Below, piece after piece: positions 20,516-32,526 of a stretch of 64,000 nucleotides of DNA; the first letter of the stretch is position 1; each line of letters starts with the position of its first letter. The DNA comes from Deinandra increscens subsp. villosa. Lineage: Eukaryota > Streptophyta > Magnoliopsida > Asterales > Asteraceae. The translations under genes and the position numbers were made by a program. A model generated the notes under the pieces. It made no database searches. It saw only the letters and a list, made by a program, of their open reading frames with translations, and was not told the origin of the DNA. The stretch is taken from positions 65,276,278-65,340,277 of the forward strand of contig JBCNJP010000003.1 in the NCBI GenBank assembly GCA_039602395.1. Direction: 5' to 3'.

Positions 20516-23386
20516 TGTCACACCCCGGTCAAAGGTTTGGGTGTGAGCGAGATGCAATCATAGTGATAGAAATACAGAACAACTACTACTAAATTCAAAC
20601 GTTAATTAAAACATAATATCATTAATTGTTACAGCGGAAAGAGTGGTAAACGATATTGTCTTACATTTGAACTTAGTCTAGTTTCATTTATTAAAAACAT
20701 AAAGTAGTTATGTAAGATAGATAGGGACTAGGACTCCAACGAAGCAGGTCCGAATGTAAAGGCGAAGTCCCATTTGCACGTCTTCCATGATCAGCTTAAT
20801 TACCTGAGAAATCATGAGTTTAAAAGGTCAACATAAAGTTGGTGAGGTTCACAGGTTTAGGACTCCATAGTAAGTTTGTAGAGTAGTTTTCAGAATACTT
20901 AAATGTTACGTTGGCTTACTGTTGTGGTTGTATGATCTCACCTGAACCTTGATTTCAAATACAACGGTTTACCCACCCATGGTATCCTCGCCCGAGAGAT
21001 ACCGAACAGAGCAGAATAACTGACGTGCGACCCAAGACAATATCCGGAAGTCAGAATTGGAGCTACCAATCGGGGCAGGGTTGTCAACCCAAATAGATCT
21101 ATTCACTAGCTATCGTTTCGAGCAGAACAAACTGAAATCAACTGGATTCCGTTGTACTAACGTTTATAAGGATAAAGTACCAGTTGTTGGGCAATCAGTA
21201 AGAGAACAGATAATCATACGGCTAACAGTAGACCATAACATTAAGTTGAAACATTTTATTAGTTCATGATTTCTCCCGCATAAGTGTAAAACAGTTGTAA
21301 AGAAAAGAGGTCGTGAAACTCACTTGATTCAGTGATGATGATGGATTGCCGAGTGGCAACTATCAAGTAAAGTCCAAATAAAACATACGACAATATGCAT
21401 AAGGATCCACATAATCATTTGAGTAATGAACGTTACCCAAATGATACCGGTCAAGTCTTGATGTATAATCCCGTTTGTAGCGTTTTGAAAACCCGTTAGT
21501 TAAATCAGTTTACAAAATCAGTAAATGCAAACGTTCACGTATATAAGCATTTATATAAATAAATACAAGGAATAAACAAGCGATACCATATCATGAAGAA
21601 TAGTTCAATCAAGTCTTGAACATTGTTTTAAATAATAATATTTTTATTATTTTTGAGTTCGCTCGATCGATTGAATAATTAATCGCGTGAAGTTATAATA
21701 TATAACTAAGGTTCATAATTATTATCTAGATAATTATTCTAACTTATCAAAATAATTTTATAAAATTATTACAAGTTAGAGATTAAATGATTTAACACAA
21801 GTAGGTAAATATTAAAGGTTATTTTAATATTTAAACTTATGTTATGAAAATTAGGGTTTTAAGTTACTATAAATATAATTATTATTAAAATACTTATATT
21901 AACAAACCAAAATGATTTTAAGTCAAATTAAAGTTTCTAAAATTCATAAGGATAATTATTTCTCGAAAATAATTATTTACGATTCGTTACGTCGTAAAAC
22001 GTTGTTAAATCGTTTAAAGATTTCGTTTCAATTCCAAACGTTAAAAAAATAAACATTTATCTTGGAGGAAAACTTATCTTAAGTGGTACTCCTAAATAAC
22101 TCGAATTATCTCGATAAGGAGAGTTATCTCAGACAAGTTGACTTCAACCACTTGACCCGACAAAATTATCTGTGTTAGAAGACTCAGGATGCTCTGTTTC
22201 CCGCCAACCGAAGCCGTCGAAATACTTTCTTGCTTAGTTTATTATGTCTTTGTAATCATCTAAGTTCATGTATCATAGATTAGCGGTCAAGATGATCGTA
22301 GAGTAATCAAGGGCTCTCCTTCATTTCTTGGCACTATATATAGATTACTTGTACTCTTTGTTTTATACGCGCTTGATGTATGGCAAACACATCCTATATT
22401 TTCGTATAAATTGTATATTAATCGAGTTAGGTTTAGTCCCACTTTGTGTCATTTTTTGTGTTTTTAGCTAATTAGAGTTATTTGAGTCTTTATTATGATT
22501 TTTATGTGTTTTTGTAGGTGGTGATTAATTTTTATATAAATTAAAGGTGTTAACTTATTTTATAAAAATTATGTAAAGTTGATGGGCTAAGATTATAAAA
22601 ATAAATCCATTTGAATTGGGCTTAAGATTGGGCCTAAACAATTAAAAGAAATTGAAATTGGGCTGGTTTGTCGGTTATGGGTCGTACGGGTCCAAACAGG
22701 GTGCCGGTACGAGGCCCGGGCCCGTTGTGCATCGGTTTGGTTCACGGATCACCACGATCATTCGGATATCATATTTGAGTAACAGGTCAAGGTTTCGGGC
22801 TCGGTTTCATTGTTTTAGGCTTATTGGGCCTATTGGGCCAAGTCGGACCCAATTAGGTGATCGGTTGGGGTCCGGCTTAAGTCTTGACAACGATTTCAGT
22901 TCGTGATGTTTTTATTTCATAAAAACAATAGTTTAAGTTGGTTATAGCAGTTTTTTTTCAGAAATCAGTTATAGTTTTCAGTTTTTCGAACGGGTTATGA
23001 TCAAAGTTTTCAGTTTTCAGTTCGTGACAGTTTAAGCTCTACCATTCAGATTGTTTAAAACCGAATAGTTTTAGACGATCGATCGCTTATCAGTTTGCCA
23101 TGACGATTATATAAACGTTCGACACCAGTTCTGGATAAAATATAAAAATACACTTTATATTTATTTTTCTTATTATTGAAGTTCCATGATTTATACATTT
23201 AATCTTTATGCATTAAACGGGTATTTGCTTCTAATACAAACGCGAGATTAGGTTTACGTCATCAGTTAACAGTCAGACTCAGTAATTAGCAGTTTAAACA
23301 GAAATCATATCAATTAAAGCACATTAATACTTAGTTTAAAAGTCAAAGTAAACGGTTTGACCTGGACTTTCGGACGAGGTGTCACA
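20516..23386 (-). mobile_element. Solo LTR or LTR mosaic in the accessory ORF
   Basis: 2871 bp with ends tgtcacaccc and aggtgtcaca, flanked by ttaat at 20511-20515 and 23387-23391. There is no primer site, polypurine tract or protein-coding sequence. A segment from 22055 to about 22480 is the same sequence as the LTR of the surrounding SIRE-type element (compare 24513-24563 with 35122 onward), so this is not a simple solo LTR: part of it has been exchanged or recombined. A TATA-like actatatatagatt occurs near 22334 in the + direction. Confidence 0.65.
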
Positions 23387-24512
23387 TTAATTGACTCTAT
23401 TCTTGGAAACATACCTTCTAATCCTCTACCTGCTCAAAATATCACCTCCTCTCCTACAAGATCAAATCCCTCTAAAGCCAAAAGACCACTAGCCAAGAAA
23501 TCTAAACTTACCAAAACCATTCCTCCAAAATTCATATCAGACAATTTTAACCCTGTCACTCATATACCCCAAAGAACAAACACACTTCCTCCACCATCAA
23601 AACACACATTCACACCACCACAACGTCAACGCATTTCACCACCACACTCACAAAATGAACCATCTTCTAAATCTGAATCCTCACCAAAGAAAAAGGATAC
23701 TAATGCTGGTATGTCTACAAGAAGGAAAAGAGTGGAAAAGAAAAGGAAAAGAGCTTATGTTGTGTCATCAAGCTCTGAATGATCATCTAAGGATGAGGAG
23801 GAACATGGTGATATACATGCTGAAATAAGAAAAATATTCTCATGGAGATTTGATGAAGATGCCAACAATTACATGTTTATCACCAGCACCAATGAGGAAC
23901 TCAGATTATCAGTTGATGAAGTTCTGAGAAGCCTTTCTGGACATGCACCGGATAATATAAGAAGTATTCCAGGTGATATGAAGAAAATGTGCTCTCAAGA
24001 ACAGACCTTGATGATAAAGATCGAGATGTACTTTGATGACAGCATCAGGAAAATTTTAGATGCAAAACCTCTAAACAAAGACTGCCCAATTGAGAAAATT
24101 GAGAATGAGCCTAACACTAGAAATTCTTGGTCTATAGAGGTGATGGAACCTTTACTAGGCATAGTACAATTGATCCTAGTAAATGGAATGACTCAAATAA
24201 GGAAAAAATAATGAAAATCATGGTAACAAGCAGGCTATTTCCTTATCTCAAGAAGAGTGAAGCAGATGAGGAGGATAATGGGTCATCATAGTAGATGTCA
24301 TGAGGTTGCTACAAAATTTTGACAATTTCGAAACTGTCTTGACTACCAAGACGGTTTTAGAAACGATTTTTGAAGCATTATCTTGGGGGAGACTATAAGG
24401 AATTAAATTCTCCAAGTTCTGATGTTAATCCGAATGTTTTCATTTATCTCAGAAGAAATAGAAGACCCATGATAAAAGTTATCTCGGACGACTTAACTGG
24501 TCCGAAGTAACT
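22055..24512 (+). repeat. Tandem segment, copy 1
   Basis: 2458 bp starting atttatcttggagga. It contains the LTR-like piece, the right part of the solo LTR, the accessory ORF piece and the polypurine tract. It is followed directly by copy 2. It alone retains an extra ~36 bp near 22360 (tttatacgcgcttgatg region) that is missing from the other copies. Confidence 0.88.
23387..24211 (+). pseudogene. Accessory protein, proline-rich and C-terminal pieces
   Basis: A Pro/Ser/Lys-rich region (PPPSKHTFTPPQRQRISPP) runs to a strongly basic patch (RRKRVEKKRKRAYVV) and a TGA at 23780-23782. The same frame then resumes with KDEEEHGDIHAEIRKIFSWR and an acidic helical C-terminal part ending at 24211. The basic patch could act as a nuclear localisation or nucleic-acid-binding segment. 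A second copy lies at 36391-37214. The stop after SSSSE is shared by both copies, so it predates the duplication. Confidence 0.45.
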
Positions 24513-24563
24513 ATTTATCTTGGAGGAAAATTATCTTAAGTGGTACTCCTAAATAACTCGAAT
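24381..24563 (+). other. Polypurine tract and start of SIRE-type 3' LTR
   Basis: tcttgggggagac at 24381-24393 is a typical copia polypurine tract. The LTR would start about 24394, but reads tataagg rather than TG, so it is probably mutated. The LTR carries repeated ttatctcgg-like words and is cut at 24563 by element D, continuing at 35122. Confidence 0.55.
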
Positions 24564-27153
24564 TGTGACATCCGAGAATTTCAAGGTTTACTTCCGTTAG
24601 ACAATTCCGTTAGTTACGTTATAAGTGTTAACTTAGTAACTAATGCTTAACTAGGCCGAATACGTCCACGTCCTTTGGTTGATCACCGAACCCGCCCATA
24701 TGTGTTATGTGTTCATTTATTGATGTCATTATGTGCAACGTGATTTAAACGCATGATTTAATATTATGAATAGCATGACAAATTGTAAATCCTTGATTAT
24801 GTGAAAATTGCCCTATTTTGGCAACCAGCGAAACTACCGAGCGAAACTACAGATTCGCCCGGTAGCTAGCTAAACTGATTGACCTACACAAGTTCAGGGC
24901 CAGTTTCGCTTGGCCAGCGAAACTGCCAGCGAAACTAGCCTCTGATATAAATAATCTTAATAAACCCTAGTTCTCCTATTTGCCTCATTTCATACAAAAC
25001 ACACACACACTCCATCTTTCTCCTGGAAATCTGGTCAGCCGAGATTCACACCGAACCATCGAGATCTCAGCCCCGAACCATCATCCATCAAGCTTGGAGA
25101 TCGAACTGTGAGTCCCAAAACCACCATTTTTGTGTTTTCTATGTGTTTTACTTAAAAAGCATGACCAAACCTCCATGAAATCACTTGATCTTCTGATATG
25201 TTGCCTAGGATTGCTAGATCTGTTATAAAGTCAGTAACTTTACGTGTGAAATCCATCCATGTTGAAGATTTATGCTATTTAGGTCATTTTAGGGTTTTGA
25301 ATGTATTTTGGTGATTTGATGATGAAAATGCATGTTTAAGGTGTTAAAGCTTACTGATTTATGTTGGTAAATGCCTATGTATGCTAAACAATGAATTACA
25401 TGAAGTATTGAAGCTGTTAGGTTGATTTTTAGGCTGATCCGTATGTTTTTCGCGACCAGCGAAACTATGGTGTTCTCTGGGCGAAATTGTCCAGCGAAAC
25501 TATGTATATCTTCAACCAGCGACACTATGCAGCGAAACTGCAGTGTCGCCGGGTAAACCAACCAGACCAGCTCGAGCGAATCTACCGAGCGAAATTCCCT
25601 GAACGAAAGTTCAAACCAGTTTCGGGCGAAACTAGGCTAGCGAAACTGTGTCAACAGTTTCGAGCGAAACTAGTCTAGCGAAACTGTGTCATCGGGTATT
25701 GCCTAGCGAAAGTGCTGCCCGTGCACATAGCGAAACTGCCTAGCGAATCTATGCTAGCGAAACTGTGACTAGACCTAAAACCAAACTTGTGCAATTTGCT
25801 TGAATGTTATGCCATGACTTACATGATTATGCCATGATGATACATGCTTTAATTTCTGATATATATGAACCCTTGTTTATGATCAACCATCGGTGTCGTG
25901 TGTCGTATGTCGAGTCATAGTTTCAACGTACTATGTTATGGGCCATAGTGACGTTAAGTAAAGATTAAACACCAAACTAATACTTAAGACCTAAACGTGT
26001 TCATAGGTCTTCGTTAAGCAAAACTTGGATTATATAACAACTGTAGCAGTGCAACCAAAGGTGAGTGTCACTAACCCGTTTAATGTGAGCCCGTTTGGGA
26101 CACACTGAATAACTTAATGGAAAACAATGCTGACAACTTTACGAGTGCTATGCACCACTTGATGAAACTGAAAACTTAGAATGCTATGCATCTACTTGAT
26201 GAACTTGAAGTGTTTTATGGGAAACACTTGTGAAACTTAACAAACTATTTCTGAAACGAAAACCGTTTTAATATGGCTAGTGTAGGTTAAAGTCTAAACC
26301 ACATGATATCACATGATTTCTAAGGATTGCCTTTTTAACTGAAAAAGTCCTCAACTTAATTGTGCCATTAATTGTAAAGCGAGGGGATGTTGGGTAGATC
26401 TACTGGAGTTTGACAAACTCCACCTCGTGACACTGGAGGTGCACGGAGGTACAATATCAGCCTATCTGACCGTGATCCCGTGAGGACACGGGGGAGGCAA
26501 AGCCGCGATGACGAATGTCCGCAAAACAAAATGGCTGAAGGCTCTGCCTCTACTATACTTAATCGTCAGCTTTGGTACAAACTTCCTTAGTGCATGGAAA
26601 CAACGGATTAGCTACCCGCGATATCGGTTGAGCACTTTAATTATACAAGACTAGTACATACCTGATAACTCTGTTACGGACAATAACTCTACTAAATATC
26701 AAATGTTTATAAATTGGCGTATATAACTGAGTATTGCTTTTTCACAAACAAATATTACGAATACATATGTTGACACGATTATGATTATGAGACCGGGCCA
26801 ATGCATGACATGCCCACTGTGAACTCACCAACCGTTAGGTTGACACTTGTGTGGTTTTCACTTTTGCAGATCGTTGAAGAGTATCCATTGAAGGTTGGCA
26901 TGGCACGTGAAGACTTTTACTTTCATTAAACTAACTGGGGATTTTGAATTTGAAACAATGATTTGTAAAGCACGTGGTTAGTGCTAAGATACTAATGTTT
27001 TATTCCGCTGCGTAACTTTTGAAACTGTTTGAAATGAATGTTTTGGACTTTACTCTGATTCGTTTAGTATTTGTAACTAATGGTTGTGGTCCTGGTTTGC
27101 TCGCACCCCTTAACGGTATAAACTCCGTTAGTGGTTATTTAGGGGGTGTGACA
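24564..27153 (+). repeat. Element D 5' LTR
   Basis: 2590 bp from tgtgacatccg to ggtgtgaca. Contains two clusters of agcgaaac words (24825-24940 and 25450-25770) and a GC-richer block at 26400-26560. No protein is encoded; small open frames are shared with the 3' LTR but carry no recognisable domain. Confidence 0.96.
25450..25770 (+). repeat. agcgaaact word array in the 5' LTR of D
   Basis: I count 12 exact gcgaaa cores plus several one-base variants in about 320 bp, mostly as agcgaaact, with some inverse copies (agtttcg). Spacing is irregular, so this is not a simple satellite. A smaller cluster sits at 24825-24940. The same arrays recur in the 3' LTR. Confidence 0.85.
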
Positions 27154-27156
27154 GAT

Positions 27157-27170
27157 TGGTATCAGAGCCA
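27157..27170 (+). other. Element D primer-binding site
   Basis: tggtatcagagcca, three bases after the 5' LTR, is complementary to the 3' end of plant initiator tRNA-Met. Confidence 0.93.
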
Positions 27171-27700
27171 TAGGTTGCAGAGAACTAGAATCATTTTGAA
27201 AAACGATTTGGAAACTGCAACTTGAAACCTTAGTTACAAACGAACAAACAAATTCCCAAAACAAAATTTTTACGTGCCAACCTGGGATACTCGCTCCACT
27301 GTGTAAGTAAATACTCCATATGTAGATATATATATGTAGATATATATATAGACCGTGTCTAAGTAGTCTAACGGAAAAGCCTTAGGAAATTTTCACACAC
27401 GAATACGAAATGCGAGCGATAATACACGCACTGCTATGGGGGAAAGCGACAACGAAACGATGCTACACGCGACGTCCTGATTTCTATTACGATGACTACG
27501 CCGACGGTGACTTTTATGGGAAAGCCGACTTTCGACGATAGCTACTTACGACTTACGACGTTCTCCGACGACGCCTCGATTGTGCACGAAATTTTTCTGG
27601 ACTAATAGAGGGATAACGGGAAATTGCTAATATACATATTATGGAATATGTATAGAATATAATTGTTACTAAACACTGGCTACTTTAACTGTTCAGCAAA

Positions 27701-30700
27701 ATGTCTGGAAGAGCGGGAAGGAATAACATCAACCTGACGCCTGCACAACTGCAAGCAATGATCAACGAGCATGTGCAAGCCGCCGTGGCCGCCGTGCAAG
27801 CTACAATTGCCGCGCATGGTAATTGTTATGCCGTTTAAGGCACAAGGCGATATATATATTTTGACCTGTTTAAATTTGAAACCCGAACTATTAATTGCAT
27901 CAGGAAACGTTCATCACTGCACATTTAAGACTTTCATGGACTGCAAGCCGATGACGTTCTCCGGCGAGGAAGGAGCGGTGGGACTCCTCAGGTGGATCGA
28001 GAAGTCTGAAAAGGTCTTCTCCATGTGTAACTGCCCGGCTGAGAACAAGGTGAAATTTGCGACTGGTACATTCGAAGGAGCTGCTCTCTCCTGGTGGAAC
28101 GCTGAAATTCAAATGGTTGGGGTAAACGCTGCTAATAATATGGAATGGGAAGCGTTCAAGGAACTGATAATGGAGGAGTATTGCCCACGGGACCAAGTCA
28201 AGAAGCTTGAGGGAGAATTTCTGAACTCCAAAATGTCTGGGTCCGAGGTCGAAGAGTACACTGCGCGTTACCACGAGTACGCGGTACTGTGTCCGTCCAT
28301 GGTTGATGCTGAATTCAAGCGCATTGAGCGTTATCTGGAGGGTCTCGTACCCCAAATCAAGAGTTTGGTGACTGCCAGCAACCCAATCACTGTGCAACAA
28401 GCCATCCGTCTGGCTCACAAGTTAACTGATCAGGAAGTTGAGAGGGGTACACTTCCTGCAAGAGTTTCTGAAAAGACTGCCTTGAGTGGCAAAAGAAAAG
28501 CTGAAGGAGAAGCTCCTGAAAATTCAATGAACAACCAGAGTGTTGGAAACAACACGGGGAGATCCTTTAACTCCCAGGGTCAGAGCAAGAGATCTGGAAA
28601 CAATAGTGTTAACAACCACCAGGCCGGAAATGTCCAAAGTAACTACAAAGGTAACCTGCCCAAGTGCAACAAGTGTGGGAAGCATCACACCGGTACCTGC
28701 AGAAAAAGTTTGACCTGCGAAAGATGTGGCAAGAGGAGCCATGAAGCAAAAGACTGTTGGGCAATTCTTCCTGAGCAACAGAACCGCCAAAGGCACAACA
28801 ACAACTATGGAAACAACCGGGTCAATGGTAACAACAATGGTCAGAACCGTAACAATGAAGCTCCCAGAGGAAATGGTAATGGGAACTGCTATGAATGTGG
28901 TGCTCAAGGCCACATAAAGAGGGACTGCCCGCAGTTGAGAAGACAGGGGAATGGTAATCAGGGAAACAATGGTGGAAATGGCAGGGGAAGAGCTTTTGTC
29001 ATGGGTCAAGGTGAAGCTCGCAATGATGCCAACGTGATTAATGGAAAATTTATATTGAATGGTTTCTTTGCTACTGTATTATTTGATTCTGGTGCTGAAA
29101 GAAGCTTTATTTCCACTAAATTTGCTAAGTTGATTAATGCTAAACCTATTGCCCTAGACGCTAAGTATGTGGTAGAGCTAGCTAATGGTAAACTTCATGA
29201 TACGACTCAGATAGTTAAGGACTGTAAGTTAGAACTAGCTGGCCATACTTTAGGAATCGACCTTATGCCTTTCCTGATTGGTAGTTTTGATGTTATAGTA
29301 GGAATGGATTGGTTATCTGAGAATCGAGCTGAAATTTTATGTCAAGAAAAAGTGGTTCGTATCCCACTCGAAGGAGGTAAAGTGTTAACGGTCCAAGGTG
29401 AAAAAGGTGGAACAGTAACTGGTATTATTTCGTTTCTCAAAGCTCAAAAGTGCCTTCGTAAAGGTCACTTCGCGATTCTTGCAAACGTCACCGATTCGAC
29501 ACTTCCCGAGCGCAGAATCGACGACTACCCGATAGTCCGTGACTTCCAAGATGTATTTCCTGAAGATCTGCCTGGTTTGCCTCCATTTCGACAAGTAGAG
29601 TTTGGAATCGACTTAGTTCCTGGAGCGTCTCCGATTGCACGCGCACCTTATCGTTTGGCGATAAGTGAACTCAACGAACTCTCCGCACAACTTCAAGAGC
29701 TACTCGACAAGGGGTTTATTCGTCCAAGTTCGTCTCCATGGGGAGCACCAGTATTATTTGTTAAGAAGAAGGATGGAACGTTCCGAATGTGTATTGACTA
29801 CCGAGAGCTTAACAAGGTTACTATCAAGAATCGGTATCCACTTCCTCGAATCGACGATCTCTTCGATCAGCTACAAGGTTCGAGCTACTTCTCAAAGATT
29901 GATCTACGGTCTGGATATCACCAACTTCGTGTTCGTGACGAGGATGTACCCAAGACTGCTTTTAGGACTCGATATGGTCATTTCGAATTTCTAGTTATGC
30001 CGTTTGGGCTAACTAATGCGCCTGCCGTATTTATGGATCTGATGAATCGAGTGTGCAAGCCGTACCTCGATAAATTTGTAATCGTTTTCATCGATGATAA
30101 ATTTGATCTACTCCAAGACAAAGGAAGAACACGAGGAGCACCTGCGACTTATCTTGGAATTGCTCCGCAAGGAACCGCTTTACGCCAAATTTTCGAAATG
30201 CGATTTTTGGATTCGCGAAGTCCAGTTTCTTGGACACATTGTTGATCAGAATGGAATTCATGTCGACCCAGCTAAAGTGGAAGCTATCAAGAATTGGCCT
30301 ACTCCAAGAGAGCCGACTGAAATCCGACAATTTTTGAGACTTGCCGGATATTACCGAAGGTTCATTAAGGGTTTCTCGCAATTGGCTCAACCCTTAACAG
30401 CTTTAACGCACAAAGGAGTGCAATACAGATGGGGTGAAAAAGAAGAACGCGCGTTTCAAACTCTTAAAGATATGTTATGTTCAGCTCCAATTCTCGCGTT
30501 GCCCGATGGGATTGACGACTTTGTGGTTTACTGTGATGCATCAATTCAAGGACTCGGTTGTGTGCTGATGCAACGGGACAGAGTGATTGCCTATGGGTCC
30601 AGGCAACTGAAGGACACTGAGAAGAATTATACAACGCATGATTTGGAAATGGGAGCCGTTGTTCATGCACTCAAGATTTGGAGACATTACCTCTACGGAA

Positions 30701-32379
30701 CAAAGTGCACAATATTTACCGACCACAAAAGCTTACAGCACATCTTTAATCAGAAGGATCTCAACATGCGACAACGACGATGGGTCGAGTTACTAAATGA
30801 CTATGACTTAGCAATTAAGTATCATCCGGGAAAAGCCAATGTTGTGGCTGATGCACTAAGTCGGAAAGAGTATGAAAAGCCTCGACGGGTACGAGCGCTG
30901 CAACTTACCATCCACACGGGATTGCCGGATCGGATCCGCGATGCCCAACAAGAAGCTTTGAAAGAAGAAAATTTCGCAGTTGAAGCACTGCGAGGGTTGG
31001 ATGGAAATTCTGAAGTTAAGTCCGACGGACTCAGGTATTATAATGATAGAATTTGGATCCCTTTGCTCGGAAATCTCCGTGAGCTCGTATTGGACGAGGC
31101 TCACAAGTCAAGGTATTCGGTGCACCCTGGATCGGATAAAATGTACCAAGATTTAAAGGGTTTGTATTGGTGGCCGAACATGAAAGCCGACATTGCTCGA
31201 TATGTGGCTAAGTGTTTAACGTGCTCAAGAGTCAAGATCGAGTACCAAAAGCCTTCTGGGCTATTACAGCAACCAAAGATCCCAGAATGGAAATGGGAGG
31301 ATATCTCAATGGATTTTGTAACAGGATTACCTCATCGATCAAATCGACCGGATGCGATTTGGGTTATCATTGATCGGTTAACCAAATTTGCACACTTCAT
31401 TCCAATGAAAGAAACTGATAATATGGATAAGTTAACCAAGCTGTACATTGACCGAATTGTGGCACGTCATGGAGTGCCTAAGACTATTATCTCTGATCGA
31501 GATCCCCGATTCACTTCCCGATTATGGCAATCTATGCAAGAAGCACTGGGAACCAGACTGGATATGAGCACAGCCTATCACCCGCAGACCGATGGTCAGG
31601 CGGAAAGAACTATTCAGACTCTAGAAGACATGCTCCGAGCTTGCGTTCTCGACTTTGGTAAAGACTGGGAGGCTCATCTTCCGTTGGTGGAGTTCTCCTA
31701 CAACAACAGTTATCATTCAAGTATCGGTGCTGCACCCTTTGAAGCTCTTTATGGCAGAAAATGCAGATCGCCCGTGTGTTGGGCTGAAACGGGTGAGAAA
31801 GGACTCACTGGGCCGGAAATTATTCATGATACCACAGAACGAATTATACAAATCAGAAAACGGATAGCCGCAACACGTGACAGACAAAAGAGCTATGCCG
31901 ACAAACGCCGTAAACCTTTGAAATTCGAAGTAGGCGACAAAGTACTATTGAAGGTATCTCCCTGGAAGGGTGTGATACGCTTCGGAAAGCGTGGAAAGTT
32001 GAATCCTCGCTATATTGGTCCTTTTGAAATCATTGGGGAAGTAGGCCCGGTAGCCTACCGATTACAACTCCCTGCTGAACTCGATGGAGTTCACAACGTG
32101 TTTCACGTTTCGAACCTAAAGAAATGTCTGGCTGAAGACATCGAAATAATTCCTTTAGAAGGTTTGGAAATTGATGAACATCTGAGATTTATCGAGCAAC
32201 CGGTAGAAATCATGGGACGCGAGCCGAAAGCCCTCAAACGTAGCAAGATTCCGATCGTCAAGGTGCGATGGAACTCAAAGCGTGGACCTGAATATACTTG
32301 GGAACGAGAGGATCAAATGAAGAAGAAGTATCCTCACTTATTCGAGCACACGTCCACAAAAACTCAAGGTATGATTTAA
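27701..32379 (+). pseudogene. gag-pol: Element D gag-pol polyprotein, frameshifted in RT
   Basis: The ATG at 27701 gives MSGRAGRNNINLTPAQLQAM, and the frame joins the main one through a probable intron (27819-27903). Domains in order: capsid (ALSWWNAEIQMVG near 28085), three zinc knuckles (from about 28663, and CYECGAQGHIKRDCP near 28890), aspartic protease (LFDSGAERSFI, near 29085), reverse transcriptase (IDYRELNKVTIKN; FVIVFIDD near 30085), RNase H (YCDASIQGLGCVL, near 30530), integrase (HHCC region, core with MDFVTGLPH, IISDRDPRF and YHPQTDGQAERT) and a chromodomain-like end (VRWNSKRGPEYTWE). Just after FIDD, nine bases replace the usual eight, so the frame jumps near 30100: the first frame ends at 30245 and the rest is in another frame. 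As read, it makes gag, protease and part of RT only. Confidence 0.93.
27819..27903 (+). other. Probable 85-nt intron in gag of D
   Basis: gtaattgtta opens and aattgcatcag closes an AT-rich 85-nt stretch with in-frame stops. Removing it joins codons ATIAAH to GNVHHCTFKTF in one frame; 85 is not a multiple of three, and the frames on either side differ by exactly the amount needed. Confidence 0.55.
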
Positions 32380-32384
32380 TTTTG

Positions 32385-32526
32385 GGGACCAAAATTCCTT
32401 TAACAGGAGGAGGATGTGGCAACCCTAAAACTTTTGCTTTCTTTCCCCAGCAACGACAGCTGATGCTGCGAACGCTACGGCACAAGAATAATTTTCGGGA
32501 CGAAAATTCCAATTACAAGGGGATGA
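32385..32526 (+). other. Element D 3' polypurine region, duplicated module
   Basis: Two similar modules lie between the stop and the 3' LTR: ggggaccaaaattcctttaa with caggaggaggatg near 32385-32417, and cgggacgaaaattccaatta with caaggggatga at 32498-32526. The second abuts the LTR and is the likely functional tract. The first is followed by tgtggcaacccta, which looks like the start of another LTR. Confidence 0.75.

Noticed and set aside
22652..22906. 84-codon open frame repeated at 35655 and 38083
   Set aside because: Present in each tandem copy only because the DNA is repeated; it falls in LTR-like sequence, has no domain and no sign of codon-level constraint.
25289..25561. 90-codon antisense open frame present in both LTRs of D
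   Set aside because: It crosses the agcgaaact array, and its two copies reflect LTR identity rather than selection on protein.
25450..25770. Possible CRISPR-like array
   Set aside because: Words are about 9 bp, irregularly spaced and partly inverted, and lie in a plant retrotransposon LTR; there are no uniform spacers.
28524..29009. 161-codon antisense open frame in gag of D
   Set aside because: Shadow of the Asn/Gly-rich gag linker on the other strand; hydrophobic composition is a by-product of the sense codons.
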